The notes: generated by a model from the sequence alone, not told the origin. Counted from the stretch's first letter, positions 20,829 to 33,095 are shown. The stretch: 64,000 nucleotides of DNA from Pollenia angustigena (GCA_930367215.1 OV884056.1:249701127-249765126), one strand, 5' to 3'. Translations and numbers: made by a program.

Positions 20829-21329
20829 ATTAATATAACAAAATAATTTATGAAAATAGAAATATTTCCCACATTCTTTTAATTAGTTTAACTAAACTAA
20901 TAAATAAGTCCCTTCAATCAGCTGTTGAGGTTGAGACTTAAAAAAGCAAAAAAAAAATTTTTGATGGAATAAAATGGCAACTGTTTAGTTGAGCGGAATA
21001 ACTCAACTATGCGTTTCTAAGATAAACACTTAACAACTAATAGCGCGGCGTCAACGCTTTACAATTGGAAAATCCGATTTTGACAGCGCGTTTAATAGTG
21101 AAGTTGGCCGCTATTGTTAATAATATATGGCAATTTAGCTGTTTTGTGTCAATCTAGCGGTTTTTTCTCTTCTATTTATTTCTATTATGTGGGTTTTACG
21201 CTCTTGTTTAGGTATGACATATCAGCGTTAAAGCTAAGCGGAAGTAAACGTTCCGCCTTCCGCTCTTGTTTAGCTACGCCTGTAAGTGTTCACGTACTTG
21301 CAACGATAGAGGGAAAAAGAAGCGCTGCG

Positions 21330-22392
21330 AAATTTGGCCCCAGGAAATATGGTCCCAAAAAATAAATAAAAATTTACTCCAAATTCGGGGTTATTTTCAT
21401 AATGCAATAATACCCCATTTTTTTAATGAAAAATTACCCCAAAAAAATTAAAAATAACCCTAAATATAAATTGAAATATGAGCCCAAATTTGGGGTAATT
21501 CTTCATTATGAAAAATCAACTCAAAATTTATAATGAACTTTCACCCCAAAAAAGAACAGAATAAAGCTGCATTAAACATTTTCGGTGGAGTTCATATGCC
21601 CGAAACTGAAAATCCCAAATTTAGTATCCCGATTTCAAAATCCGAATAATTAATAGTTTTATCTTTAAAAATCGTACGATTGATAGCATGGTTGGGCTTT
21701 CGGCCATGCGCAAGGATTTTTTTCTTTATGGTATAAGAACACTGGCTTTGCTTACTAAAGCTTCACGTTATAGCCGGCCTTCGGCCGAGCGCAAGGATTT
21801 TCTTATCTATGGTATAACGAACACTGGCTTCGCTAACTAAAGCTTCTCTATATAGCCGGCCTTTGGCCCAGTGCAAGGATTTTCTTCTCTTTGGTATAAC
21901 GAACAGTGGCTTGGCTCATTAAAGCTTCTCTTAATAGCCGGCCTTCGGCCGGGCGCAAGGATTTTTTCCTCTATGGTATAACAAACACCGGCTTCGCTAA
22001 CTAAACATCCCTGCATAACCGGCAAGGATTTCCTCCACTTTGGTATAAGAATTCGGTTTTTTGTACTATCCCTAGAAACTTTTACTTAGAATTTTATAAA
22101 ATTTGTTTAAAACTGTTTGGGGTAATTTTTCATTTCCTATTTTTTTATTAGTAAACGAAAAATAGCCCCAAAGTAAAAATTGTGATTTAATTTGGGGCCA
22201 ATTTTCATTCCTTGATATTGGGGTCATTTTTCATTCCACATGAAATGCAAAAACACCCTAACGAAAATATGAAAAATAACCCCAAAAAAACAAAAAATTT
22301 GCCCCAAAATTGCGTGTTGTTGTGTCTTATGTAAAATTTTGGGCCCCTTTTTCATTTTCTTTTTGGGGCCATATTTCCTGGGTTCATTTTGC
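21330..22392. mobile_element. TIR element with CCCAGGAAATATGG ends and GGGGT-rich interior
   Basis: The left end CCCCAGGAAATATGGTCCCA is mirrored on the right (GGGGCCATATTTCCTGGG). The flanks of the interior are full of the word CCCCAAA/TTTGGGG in both orientations. The middle (about 21700-22035) is a tandem array of GC-rich 82-bp units. No transposase was recognised; the open frames crossing it are repeat-derived. Confidence 0.65.
21700..22035. repeat. 82-bp GC-rich tandem array
   Basis: The word CAAGGATTT starts at 21711, 21792, 21874, 21956 and 22023, giving spacings of 81, 82, 82 and 67. Each unit has GCCGGCCTTCGGCC (a GC-rich palindrome), then CAAGGATTT, GGTATAAC, ACTGGCTTCG and AAAGCTTCTC. 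The last unit is shortened. It stands out from the AT-rich surroundings. Confidence 0.8.
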
Positions 22393-23456
22393 GCCCCGCC
22401 GGAGCATAAAAATTAGAGGAACGAAAAATTTGTTGAAAATGTCTGAACTTTTACTAGCAAGAATAATTCAAACACCTGTTTCGTGTTTTTGTTTACAAAA
22501 CAAAAATAGTTTTTAAATTAAAAGTTTTCCAATAAAATAAATAATTTATTTTTCAAAAATTTAAGAACAAAATCCTGGCCTAAAAAGTTCGAGACAATAA
22601 AATTTCTCGATCTCATATCTTACAGCTGAATACTGTCGATATGCCTAACTTAATACATTTTGCTGGTAAGTCTCTTTTTGAGTATTTGGGAGACAAATTT
22701 TGTAAATTTTAAATTTACTCTCTCGTGGCACTTAAAGTAAATGAACACACCTAATAATTTCTACAATTAATGATAAACCAAGTATTAAAAATATGGTCTT
22801 CGAGCACATACTTTTTTTTAAGATTATTTAATTTAGTTAAGTAAAGAAGTCAGTCTGTTTTTACTTAATTCTTTGGATTTAGCACATTTAAACAAAACCT
22901 TGTTATGGGATTTTGAGTTTATTTGTTAAGATTTATCAACACAAAAAAAAAAAACTTACACGTGCCAGACTTTTGAAAACAAATTATTTGACATTCTTAA
23001 AGTATGTTCACGCTTAACAAATATGTATGTGACAAAAAAAATCCAAAAATATGAATATCGCTATTTCTTTGCAATTTCTATTTCAGTAACGAACAAAACA
23101 ATTAGAATTAAGAAAAGTCTAATCAGTAACAATTCTACTATAAATTGTGATTGTAAAATATCGAGAAAAGATAAATGCCTTGAAAACATATTGCGAACAT
23201 CTTCTTTTTTGAGAGTGATTAGTCTTAATAGACAAGCAAATAACAAGTAAGAAATATCTATTACAGATGGCCAAGTATCACTAAATCTACAAAACTAATT
23301 TGTTAAAGGCCCTTTTACACTATAAAAATGAGTATTACAACATGTCAAAACTCACATAAATTTTAAATGTATTATAGTGCGAAAATTATTCGTAATGAAA
23401 TTTCCACAAATACATGATGTAATTTGACAGGTTCTCACCATTTTTTGAAATTTTAA
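22393..23456. other. AT-rich spacer
   Basis: No gene was recognised. About 23300-23400 has GGCCCTTTTACACTATAAAA and a later ATTATAGTGCG, which could be the ends of an eroded TIR element like the one at 17048-17400, but the match is too weak to annotate. Confidence 0.4.
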
Positions 23457-23767
23457 GTCTGCTTTCACACGTTTCATCTTTTGATGCTCAACTCTTATGT
23501 TTTTAGGTGAGAGAAGAAAGAAGAAAGGGGGTTAGTACAGAGATGCCTGTACTCGGTCAGTACGCTTTGTGTTTTTATTCGTTGGTATAAGCACAGCGAT
23601 GGCTGCATGTAATTTTTTTCTTTTCTTTTTCTGTGCTGTTAATAAAATTGTTGTTGTTTTGAACCGAAAAAAGTTGAAACCGATTGCTGCGTGTGATTAT
23701 GTTGGCATCTTTAAAAGGGAATTGAAAAGAATTTGAGCATCAAAAGATGAAACGTGTAAATTTAGAC
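23457..23767. mobile_element. TIR element, CACGTTTCATCTTTTGATG arms, TAA duplication
   Basis: The left side (GTCTGCTTTCACACGTTTCA then TCTTTTGATGCTCAA) is mirrored on the right (TTGAGCATCAAAAGA then TGAAACGTGTAAATTTAGAC). TAA flanks both sides (23454-23456, 23768-23770). Non-coding. Confidence 0.75.
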
Positions 23768-24339
23768 TAAATAAACGCTAAGATTTTTTATTTTATCACA
23801 ATTGCGTTTAACAAGAGCACAAGAAGAAAATCAGGGATGGGAAATTGAAATTTTCACTTTAATTTTTTTTTTTTTTTAAATATGCAAAATGATAAAAATA
23901 AATATAAAAGTTCAAATGCTTTCCGTAAAATTTTAAATAATGCAATCATGTACATATCGACCCCTAACCGCGAAAATAACGTAAGCGCCAAAAATAAAAT
24001 TTTACAGGAGAGAGCTTTTTTATTATATTTCATATAAATTTTGTATGAAATTTTTTGCTAACGATAAAATTGTTCTTGCTATAAAATCGTAACAGTACCT
24101 TATGACATTTTAGGAGATGATGCAAGTGTTGCCAATAAAGTCATTTATTAAAAAAAAAAAACAAAATTGAAAATGTTGTCGCTTACGTTATTTTCGCGGT
24201 TAGGGCTCGATATGTTGTAAAAAACTAATTAAATATTGAAACCGGGAAAAAAAAGTATGAAAAAAGAACTTTGGTATCAATCAACCTTTTTACCCTTGAT
24301 GAAAATAACAAATAAGTTGTTAAATAAATTGCCGCTAGC

Positions 24340-25400
24340 ATATGTATATATTTATATATTATATAATATATATTTATATTCTTGGTGCTTGGGTAATTTT
24401 AAGTCGATTCAGCCATGTCAGTCTGTCTCTTCGTCGGTTGAAAACACGCTCACTTCCGAAAAAATCAGAAGAGAGGTACAATATTGGTATTCTAAGCAGT
24501 TCTGTAGGATAAGAGTATGAATCCAAATGTGTAACCTCTACCTGAAGTAATTGATAATATGGTTTAAAAAAAACTAACATAAATAGGGGCAGATTTTGCA
24601 CATATCCGTCCTATATGACTAGAAATCACTCTCTCAAATTTCGTGAAGATCGGACCATTATTTACCATAGGCCCCATTTAAACTTTACTCTCGGAAAACC
24701 GTTTATTACACTAAAAACCGTAACAAATAATGCTATTGTAATACAATTCGGTCTGTCACGCTTCCAAATGATTAAAAATTACACTGTCAACTTTCCTGAA
24801 GACCGGTTCATTATTTACCATAGGCCCCATATAAATAAAGCCCAGACTCTAAAAACTCTTTAGTATTCCTTAAACCATAACGAATAACGCTTTTGCAATA
24901 CATTTTAGTTAATCACAGTTTAATATTACTCTATAAAATTTCGTAAAGATCGGTCCATATTTAACGCTTTAAACTAAAACTAATAAATTCGGTATGTCAC
25001 AATTTCATAAGCCTAGAAATTACACTGCCAACTTTCGTGAAGTTTGGTCCATTATTAAACATAAGCCCCCCACTCTCGGAAATCATTTTAGTATGCGTAT
25101 AACCACTACGAATAATGCTATTATAATAAATTGTGTCTGTCCCAGTTTTTTACGATTAAAAATCACACTGTCACCTTTCGGCAAGATCGGTCCATAGTTT
25201 ACCACAGACCCCATGTAAAGCCTTATTACATTTAACTTTGGTCCATCACAGTTTTACATGACTACCGTTAAATTTAGAGGAAATCGGTTAATAATTTACC
25301 ATAGGTCCCATAAAAATCCCACTCCTGAATTATTCTTACAATCGGTGGAGAGTCATCAAAGATTCAGCACAGCCGAATAAAGCACTCTAACTTGTTAACT
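24340..25400 (-). repeat. 153-bp-unit dispersed repeat, copy 1 (reverse)
   Basis: Reverse-oriented relative of 29207-30482 and 61196-62500. It begins with the block TTTTAAGTCGATTCAGCCAT and GTTGAAAACACGCTCACTT and ends with ATTCAGCACAGCCGAATAAA and GCACTCTAACTTGTT. CCATAGGCCCC occurs at 24665 and 24818, again 153 bp apart, though later units are worn. Open frames in it are translations of the repeat, not genes. Confidence 0.7.
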
Positions 25401-26562
25401 ATCTCTTTGAATCGCTTCAAAAATTAATGCGCTACTAAAACAAAAACATAAATTTTTTTTATACAAAACAGCTGTTCTACAAAGAGTTTTCTTTACATTT
25501 AAAGTTAGCGTAAAGTAAAATTTGATTTCTTGACAATCCGACAAAAAATCATATGATTTTGTAAGAGCAAAAACTTAGGACTTGAGGAATAGTGTTAAAG
25601 TAGCTTATTCGGAAAAATTATAACTGATATAGAGCTTCAGAAGTCTTTTGAAAACCATTACATTTTCATTAAGTTTGCCACGACTCATTTCTAAATGTTC
25701 TATACATTGTAGTTCTTCAGCTCACTCGTTAATAATTTCTCTTCTAATTGAAATGCCTCAAGTTTACCAATAAGTCATAACAAATTTACTTGTGCTCACA
25801 TTTTTCGTGTGGTTCTCTCATGCTATTTTATTTTAATGGGTTAATACTTTCATAAATTCTTACTTAGTTTGATATTATTTTATATTGATATTAAACAAAC
25901 ATTCTACAGAACTATTTTTTTGGACATGTGAATTTTTATTTATGAGTCTGCGTATTCTGAATGCCATACAAATCTTAAACTACCATGACTTATGACTAAT
26001 ACTCGTATAAACTTATAGCCGGCAACATGTTTAAGCTCTAAGTAACAAAAACAAATAAAAAGAAAAACTTTTTTACTCTATAAAAAAAAATAGAAACAAA
26101 ATAAATACAAACCGCAAAATTTGTAGTTTTACGCACGCATAAATTTTAATAGAGGGGGAAAAAACTTTTTTTTTCTTGGTTAAGCATTTAAGCACTTGAA
26201 GTACGAAAAGACTAAATAAAAATTTTGTATTGAAGAAGTTTAAATTGCAAAAAAAAACGTTATATTTCAATATATTAAGACTTAGTTGTTAATTTTAGAC
26301 ACAAATGAGAAATAAAGTTCTAATTAGAAAAAGTTAATATGGAAATTGATGCGAGATAACAAAAACATTTTTTCAATAAACATTATGCCCAGTCAAATAC
26401 CAAGTCTTGTTTCATTAACCGGGATTTATATAAGCAGATATCTCTACATTTTTCAGATAAAGCAGGATTAGCAAGGTTGCTGCGCATAATGTGAATTTGG
26501 TTGGTTAAAAATGGGCAAGGATTTAGGAAAACCCCAAAACTTTCACCAGGCGATCTTCTAAC
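25401..26562. other. AT-rich spacer
   Basis: No gene, RNA gene or clear repeat boundary is visible. The open frames here are short and of low complexity (Phe/Lys/Leu-rich). Confidence 0.5.
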
Positions 26563-27678
26563 CAGTTGTCGAAAATAAACAGTACATTATTTAGCGTTCG
26601 GCTCACACACCCAAGAACAATATTTATTTTTTTAGTGATTGTGTATACGAACACAACTATTAATAGTAACTATTTTCAAGAAAGAGCCGAACATTTTATG
26701 AATCGCTTATTTCAGAAACCCGTCATGTGCGCCTTTTTTAAACGTAAGTTAACGGGCTTCTGAAATAAACGATTCATATATTGTTCTGTTCTTCGTAATT
26801 GTATTGATACTGTAGACAAACATTATATTTAAATCTTCTATAATGCTTCTTTTTTAAAACCTTTTCTTTAGCTTCACTTCGGAAAATCCAATCTTGTAAC
26901 GTTAATTTAACCGCCTTATACTCAATGCAAATGGATGAAACTTTGCAGGCATACATATTCCTGATGACAATACACGAATACATGTGCGTAGCCAGGATAA
27001 AATCTAGAGAGGGGGGGGGGGGGGGGGGGGTGTGGCAATATTTTTTTTAACTGTTCTTTTTTTAAGATAAGCGTTTCTTAAAAAAATTTTTTTTAAATGT
27101 TCTTATTATTTTTATTGATAAAGAAATGAACAAACAAAAATTTTAGCAATGACCGCACCACGTTTTGTTTTTATAAAATTAATTAGCTGGCTTTTTGTTT
27201 CTTTTTTCGTATGTGTATTTTGTTTTTGTAAAAAATGGTTGGTTTTTTACCAGCCAAAAAGGACGAACATTATGAACAGCTATGGGCAAATGCTAAATCA
27301 AAATGCAAAAAGAGCGAACGATGTGTATACATACACAAAAAACAAAGAGCAAAAGAGCATAAAACCAACAAATGCAAACGTAAACAAACCAATACAATGC
27401 CACACATGCAAAGCTTTCAATGTAGTGGTGCCCATACTTGATTATGAACGCAATGAAGTTTGTGTGTGGATTTAAAAATAATCCGAACGGAATAAAATGT
27501 TCTCATCTTTTGTTGAGTTTGATAAAAACAGTATTATTTATGTGTTCGAAAGATGACTAACAGGGAAACGTTATTTTTTAATGATTTTCTACAAAAACAC
27601 TATAAGCGTTTGTGTTTTCCACAAATCTACCGAACCGAACACTAAGAAGCGATATTTAGTGTTTATTTTTGAAAACTG
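26563..27678. mobile_element. hAT-like element, copy 2 (inverted relative to copy 1)
   Basis: Ends CAGTTGTCGAAAATAAACAG and GTGTTTATTTTTGAAAACTG, flanked by CTTCTAAC (26555-26562) and CCTCTAAC (27679-27686), a 7/8 match. The left side (ACATTATTTAGCGTTCGGCT) equals the right side of copy 1 in reverse. It is twice as long as copy 1 and has a G run of about 19 nt at 27012-27030, preceded by GCGTAGCCAGGAT, suggesting a further insertion. No hAT transposase motif was recognised. Confidence 0.75.
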
Positions 27679-27699
27679 CCTCTAACAGTTGTGGATGTA

Positions 27700-28560
27700 T
27701 AGGATCGAAAAATTTTTTAAGGCCAAAGACAGGAAGCACTCAAAAATGATTGTTTCAACAAGATGGTGCCACCCTGTATATTGACATAATTTGAACAACT
27801 GGAAGGAACTGAATTTTCACCGACAATTTATCCCAAAAGTTCATAATTATAAAGGTTGTTTTTTAGACGAATAGAACTTCTGAAACAACGTTTACAAATC
27901 GTAGGAATTTATTTCCAAAATTCGCACTCTGTTTGCCAAATTTAAAGAGCACATCGTCAAGTTAACGGTTTGCCTAATCGTACATCTGAGCAGCTAATAT
28001 GCAATAATATGGATCGATTCATGACCACATATAATCTTTTCGATATTATTAATCAAAATCGAGCCCATACCGTGCGTGCAGAAAAAATCATTGCCGCTGA
28101 AGACGTGATTGTGACAGTGAACTCAAAATTAGCAACCCGGTATCTCTACTTGGAAAATTTTGAAAAGATCTTGGCCAAAATCCATATGTAACACAACTGA
28201 CGCAAGAATTAAAGCCAGCGAGCGGACCATTAACTACATCGTATGTTCGGTGAACTGGCTGATCTGGAAGTTTAACCACATTTTTAACGTCAAATCATCT
28301 TTAGCGATGAGGCTCAAATCTTGCATAACGTCGTTCCATTTTTCCCTTAAATCCAAAACCGGTGCCAACATTATTTGCATTGCAAATTATTTAAAGGAGA
28401 AATGGTTCAAACAAAACAGTACAACATGACCTACAGAACATGAAACCATCACTTTGTTGTGCAAAACTTTTGGTAACAAAAATATATTAAGAAATGAACC
28501 TGCGAATAAGCCGCTTGTGACTTGATTTTTTTCGACTACTTTTTGTCGGGGTACATTAAA
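27700..28560 (+). pseudogene. Old mariner-like transposase relics, two pieces out of order
   Basis: About 27749-27790 reads LFQQDGATLYID, matching the catalytic QQDGAT of mariner transposases that also appears in the element at 52338-53707. The part downstream (27890-28350) matches regions normally before it: NGLPNRTSEQLICNNMDRFM, TTYNLFDIINQNRAHTVRAE, KIIAAEDV and, after frame shifts, a stretch ending in IIFSDEA. So a C-terminal piece precedes an N-terminal to middle piece, both on the plus strand. Many stops and shifts; non-functional. It could be two adjacent truncated copies. Confidence 0.55.
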
Positions 28561-28610
28561 TATCCACGCAGATAAGCCAGCAACGATGGCTCAATTAGAA
28601 GCGTTTATAA

Positions 28611-28883
28611 CTTGGAGGCCACACGATCAAATTTTGCCTTTCAATTTGCAATACACTCTCACTTTTTTACTTACACACTCACACTTTTTAAAGTGACCAC
28701 GAGGTGGCTTCCAATTTCTCCTTTCCATTTGCTTAATAATTTTACGTTCAATTTAACAGCTGATTACAGGTTTTTCTTTATAAATTGTTTTCTTGATGAC
28801 ATATAAATTGCTAACAAATTTCAATCACAGCTTTCAATTTTTGAATAGACTATCAAGAAAAACTTGATCGTGTGGCAGCAGGG
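28611..28883. mobile_element. ACACGATCAAG-family TIR element, copy D
   Basis: 273 bp, the shortest copy: left end CTTGGAGGCCACACGATCAA, right end CTTGATCGTGTGGCAGCAGG plus G, flanked by TAA on both sides (28608-28610, 28884-28886). It contains CACTCTCACTTTTTTA and an ACAGCTGATT word shared with the other copies. Non-coding. Confidence 0.8.
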
Positions 28884-29206
28884 TAAGACGCATCCGCGAA
28901 GGCCATATGCCAGTAATTATTTTTAAACATTAAATGACATGAAGTTTGTGACTTATTAAAGACAAAATTGTGATCACTCCATTGAGTTTGTAACGCTTTC
29001 TTTCTAAAAAAGCCAACTTAATCAATCTAATGTTAAGATGTTTTAAGTTTATAGCTTTGGATATTTAAGGATACATAGACTTCTAGTTGACTGTAAAGAT
29101 TTTAAGTCAAATATACTGGCTTGCGAGGAAATCTTGCAATAGCTCGTTTGTACGAACTTCAAAGATATCACAAAAAACTTTATAAAAAGCGTTTGATTTA
29201 ATTAAA

Positions 29207-30482
29207 AACAAGTTAGAGTGCTATATTCGGCTGTGCCGAATCTTTGATACCCTCCACCGACAGTTCGAATGTTTAAGGAGTAATATCTGTATGATGTTAT
29301 TATTATCTTAAACTGTGACGATTTGTTATTAATTATGGATTTAGGCGACTAAACTGTTTTCCGGTAGTAGGGTTTATATGGGGCCTAGGGTAAATTATGG
29401 ACCGATCTTCACGAAATTTCACAGTATTTTTCCCAGTTCTATAAAACTTTGATGTACCAAATTTTGTTATGATAGCATTATTTTTTACGGATTTAGGCGT
29501 ACTAAACTGTTTTCCGGGAGTAGGGTTTATATGGGGCCCAGGGTAAATTATGGACCGATCTTCACGAAATTGCACAGTTTTATTTCTTGTCCTATAAAAC
29601 TTTGATGTACCAAATTTTGTTATGATAGCATTATTTTTTACGGATTTAGGCGTACTAAACTGTTTTCCGGGAGTAAGGTTTATATGGGGCCCAGGGTAAG
29701 TTATGGACCGATCTTCACGAAATAACACAATTTTATTTTTTGTCCAATAAAACTTTGATGTACCAAATTTTGTTATGATAGCATTATTTTTTACGTTTTT
29801 AGGCGTACTAAGTTGTTTTCCGGAAGTAGGTTTTATATGGGGCCTATGGTAAATTATGGACCGATCTTCACGAAACTTAACAGTTTAATTTCAAGTCCTA
29901 TGTAACTGTGATTTGCCAAAATTTGTAATGATAGCATTGTTAGTTAGGGTTTTAGGCTTAATATTCTGTTTTCCGGGAGTAGGGCTTATATGGGGCCTAG
30001 GGTAAATTATTGACGGATCTTCACGAAATTTCACAGCGGGATTTCCAGTTGAATAAAACGAATTGTTGCGAAATCTTATATCATTCTGTGCATTTTTCCA
30101 CCATTTATGTTAGTTTTTGTAACAAAATTAACAATTTTTTTTAGGTGGTGGTTCCACATTTTGATTCATAGCTCAGATCCTATTGAACCGATTTTGCTGA
30201 ATTTCAATCCCAAACTGCTTAGGATAACTACAAGCAATTTGACACCAAGTTTGTTGATTTCTTTTGAGTTTTTCGAAAGTGAGCGTGTTTTCAACAGACG
30301 GACAGACGGACAGACGGACAGACGGACAGACAGACGGACATGGCTAAATCGACTTAAAATTACTCAAGGACCCAGAATATATATACTTTATAGGGTCTGA
30401 GATGAATAGTAAAAAAGTTTCACACGGAATGACAAACTGAATATACCCTCATCACAACTAATTGTGGTGGAGGGTATAAAAA
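29207..30482 (+). repeat. 153-bp-unit dispersed repeat, copy 2
   Basis: Starts AAAAACAAGTTAGAGTGCTA, then the short hairpin ATTCGGCTGTGCCGAAT and GATACCCTCCACC. Ends GGTGGAGGGTATAAAAA. Five tandem units have GTTTTCCGG at 29356, 29509, 29662, 29815 and 29968, exactly 153 bp apart. Downstream come GACGGACA repeats (30298-30340), GGCTAAATCGACTTAAAATT and GACCCAGAATATATATACTT, blocks common in fly genomes. Because 153 is a multiple of three, an open frame runs through several units on the minus strand; it is not taken as a gene. Confidence 0.8.
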
Positions 30483-31754
30483 GTGCTATTTAAAAGGCAA
30501 TCTTGTACAATTACATTACTTCCTTTGCCATCCCTCAGATCGGGTCATTTCGACACGAACTTAAGTAGATTGTGTACCAAGAGTCATCAAAGAGTTTTTG
30601 AAGCGCTTAAATTTCAACCACTACCGCAAGTAGAGTACTTGCCTATTTAAAAATAAATTTTGTGGTAAAATTTGCATTCATGTCGCGCACTTATGTGGCC
30701 AAAATAAAAGCAGGAAAGCACGAATTGTTTCCAAAAAAAAAAGTTAACACTATCAAAACAACAAAACTAAAAAACCAATTTTTAAATGCTTAAATTTCTA
30801 TACATCTAGAAAAATAATAAATATAGGAATATTAACTATATCAGCACATAGTAACCCGCACTAGTGCAAGAATGTCAGTAATCACGTTTAAATGAATTCA
30901 ATTACGACAAAAACAAAACAAAAAACAAACAAAACATCCATTAAAATAAAAATAGCTCCAACCAACAAGCCAAAGATTTTAATTGTTTAAACAACAAACT
31001 ATAAATAAACAATCAGTTGAAACAATATTTTAATTTATATTCCTTCTTATTAACTACATTTACCTTAATTGTTGTTGCAAAATACCAAGAAAAATCCCCT
31101 ACCTGAACAACAACTTTTTTTATTATTTTAATTTAATTACAACATTTAAGTTCTTCTCTGAATTTAAATAATTTAATGATCTCAGTTTAAATGTTTTAGT
31201 GCAGGTTTTTATTCCACTGCAAGTTTTTATAAACGTCTCAAAAGGTTTTTATTTAATCAAATATTTTAAAGCAACTTGAAAATTCCTATTTTATTTTAAT
31301 GAAATAAAGAATATTTTAGTGTGTAATTATTTATTCCCACGCCTAATTTTTAATTAATTATAATAATAAAATTGCAACAAATCAGGTTTTTTTTAAGTAC
31401 CCTACAGGAATAAAAACTAATTAGCATGAATTTGGCAGTAACAAATCAAGTGATTTAATATATTAATAATTTATAAATTTATTTAAATTTCCTACTACAT
31501 AAATTCCAATTTCCTTCCACTGTGCAAAGAAAAAAATGTTGATGTACATTTGCAAATAACAATGCAAATAAAGGCCCGTTTACGTTGGGCGATTGTTGTC
31601 GCTCCAAATCCTTGTTTGTTGGCGAGAGGAGAGAAAGGTATTAAATTGGGTACAACACAGTGTTTCCAGAATCTGAATTCAAATTCCAGACTTTTATAAA
31701 TTACCCAAACAAATTTGTTGGTTTAATAATAAGTAACACATTTTATTAACGAAT
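30483..31754. other. AT-rich spacer
   Basis: No gene is recognised. At 31572 the words AGGCCCGTTTACGTTGGGC and GATTGTTGTCGCTCC look like one end of a TIR element, but no matching partner was found. Confidence 0.4.
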
Positions 31755-32036
31755 ATTTAGTCATCTTCCAGACTTGCAATTTTTGTTGCAGCAATTCTAG
31801 AGTTTATTGGTGAGAGAGGTGAAAATATCGTTTTGTTTTGTAAATCTCACACTTTTTAACTTGAAGTTGGCTGCAGGTGTATTTATATATAAAATATCAA
31901 AAAGGAGAGGAGAAAAGACAAGATAAAAATACAAAAATTGCAAGACTAGATTTTTATAATCTAGATATTAACGCAATTTTAAAGCAGAAGTTTAAAAAAC
32001 TGCAGCAACAAAAATTGCAAGTCTGGACGATGATAT
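31755..32036. mobile_element. Foldback element, CAGACTTGCAATTTTTGTTG arms
   Basis: The left arm (CAGACTTGCAATTTTTGTTG, then CAGC) is mirrored on the right (CTGCAGCAACAAAAATTGCA, then AGTCTGG), about 32 bp. The flanking TCATCTTC and GACGATGAT extend the match imperfectly. Non-coding. Confidence 0.6.
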
Positions 32037-32954
32037 ACAGGGTGACGTAGAAAAAGCTGTATGGTTAAAACTGCTTGTAACTTTTTTATTTATGCCATTA
32101 TTACTAACATTTGTTTTTAATTTGGAAATTCTTTATAAGTTTTTGCTAAATTTCGGCTGCAATGGCCATGATATGTGCTTTTTAAGTCATAATACAAGAA
32201 TGAAATATATTTTTAATATCAATGGATGGAAAATATTGAAGGAATAAGACTGTTAAAGTATAAAAGCTTTTGAGGATTGTAATTTGACTTAGAATACACA
32301 TTCGAATAATATGAAAATTTACACAGTTTACTATATTTACATCATCTAGACTTACAACTATAGTAGATGTTGTAAGTTACAAGTGTGAAACATCTAACAT
32401 ATGGGCATTTCCATGTCATCGTACATGACATTTGTACGCTTTCAGAGGATAGAGCTATTGCAAAAATAGTAGTAACTGGAAAAATGTTTAATCATTCTGT
32501 TTCATTTAGAGGACATGAAAAAAATTATGAAAATCGGAACCTTGTTTTCAAAAATATCGAGCAAAATAAGTGCATATCGTACGTGACATAAAACAGAAGT
32601 AATTTTGGGGTGAATGTAAAAAAATACAAAAACCTGCGAAGTGTGTTATTTTTCTTTATTTCATTTTTTACATAAAACTACATATTTTTCCTTTATAAAC
32701 CGTAATTGAAAAAAAGAAATCTGGGGTTTATAATTCTTATTCGCTTGACAGTTTTATTTGTTTAATATATTTGTTTTCTTTCTACCACATTTGAAAAAAG
32801 TTTAAAGCGTTTTAATTTTTTTAATTGTGGTTGACATTCTCATGGAAATGCTCATATTTGGCACGTTACTGTAACGGAAATAATCAAAAAGACAGCAAAT
32901 AGTAAAAAGATTTCGATTTCTTTACAATACAGAAGAAAATGTCGTTCTCACTTA
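32037..32954. other. AT-rich spacer
   Basis: No gene was found. About 32722-32770 repeats the AATTCTTATTCGCTT block of the 20160-20470 repeat. The word GGGCATTTCC at 32403 also occurs in the ends of the 41331-42036 element. Confidence 0.4.
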
Positions 32955-33095
32955 CTGCCTGTTCATCTATTTTCGAACGAACATTTCTATCGCTTAATTT
33001 ACATTTAAAACAAAAACAAATAAAAAAATATTGTTTTTGTTTTACATGTAAGCTAAGCGAACGAAGTGTTCGTTCGAAAATAGATGAACAGGCAG
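32955..33095. mobile_element. Hairpin MITE M3 (CTGCCTGTTT family)
   Basis: CTGCCTGTTCATCTATTTTC ... GAACAGGCAG with TTA on both sides (32952-32954, 33096-33098). The arms carry CGAACGAACATTTC / GTGTTCGTTCG, a type not seen in the other copies. The loop-proximal part is ACATTTAAAACAAAAACAAA. Open frames on both strands are hairpin products, not genes. Confidence 0.85.

Noticed and set aside
27149..27475. Open frame of 108 codons inside hAT-like copy 2
   Set aside because: A Cys/Phe-rich start and Lys/Asn-rich remainder show no hAT dimerisation or DDE motif.
29240..29260. Helitron 3' end (hairpin ATTCGGCTGTGCCGAAT near CTCTAA on the reverse strand)
   Set aside because: Similarity among the three copies continues past CTAA into ACTTGTT, so the copies do not end at a CTRR; not enough to call a Helitron.
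29333..29728. Open frame of 131 codons, repeated RxDRSIIYPGPHINP
   Set aside because: It is the translation of the 153-bp tandem repeat; no start context or domain. Kept only as a finding on repeat spacing.
30107..30400. Open frame also present at 62113-62421
   Set aside because: Both are the same segment of a dispersed repeat; the C-terminal part translates GACGGACA repeats.
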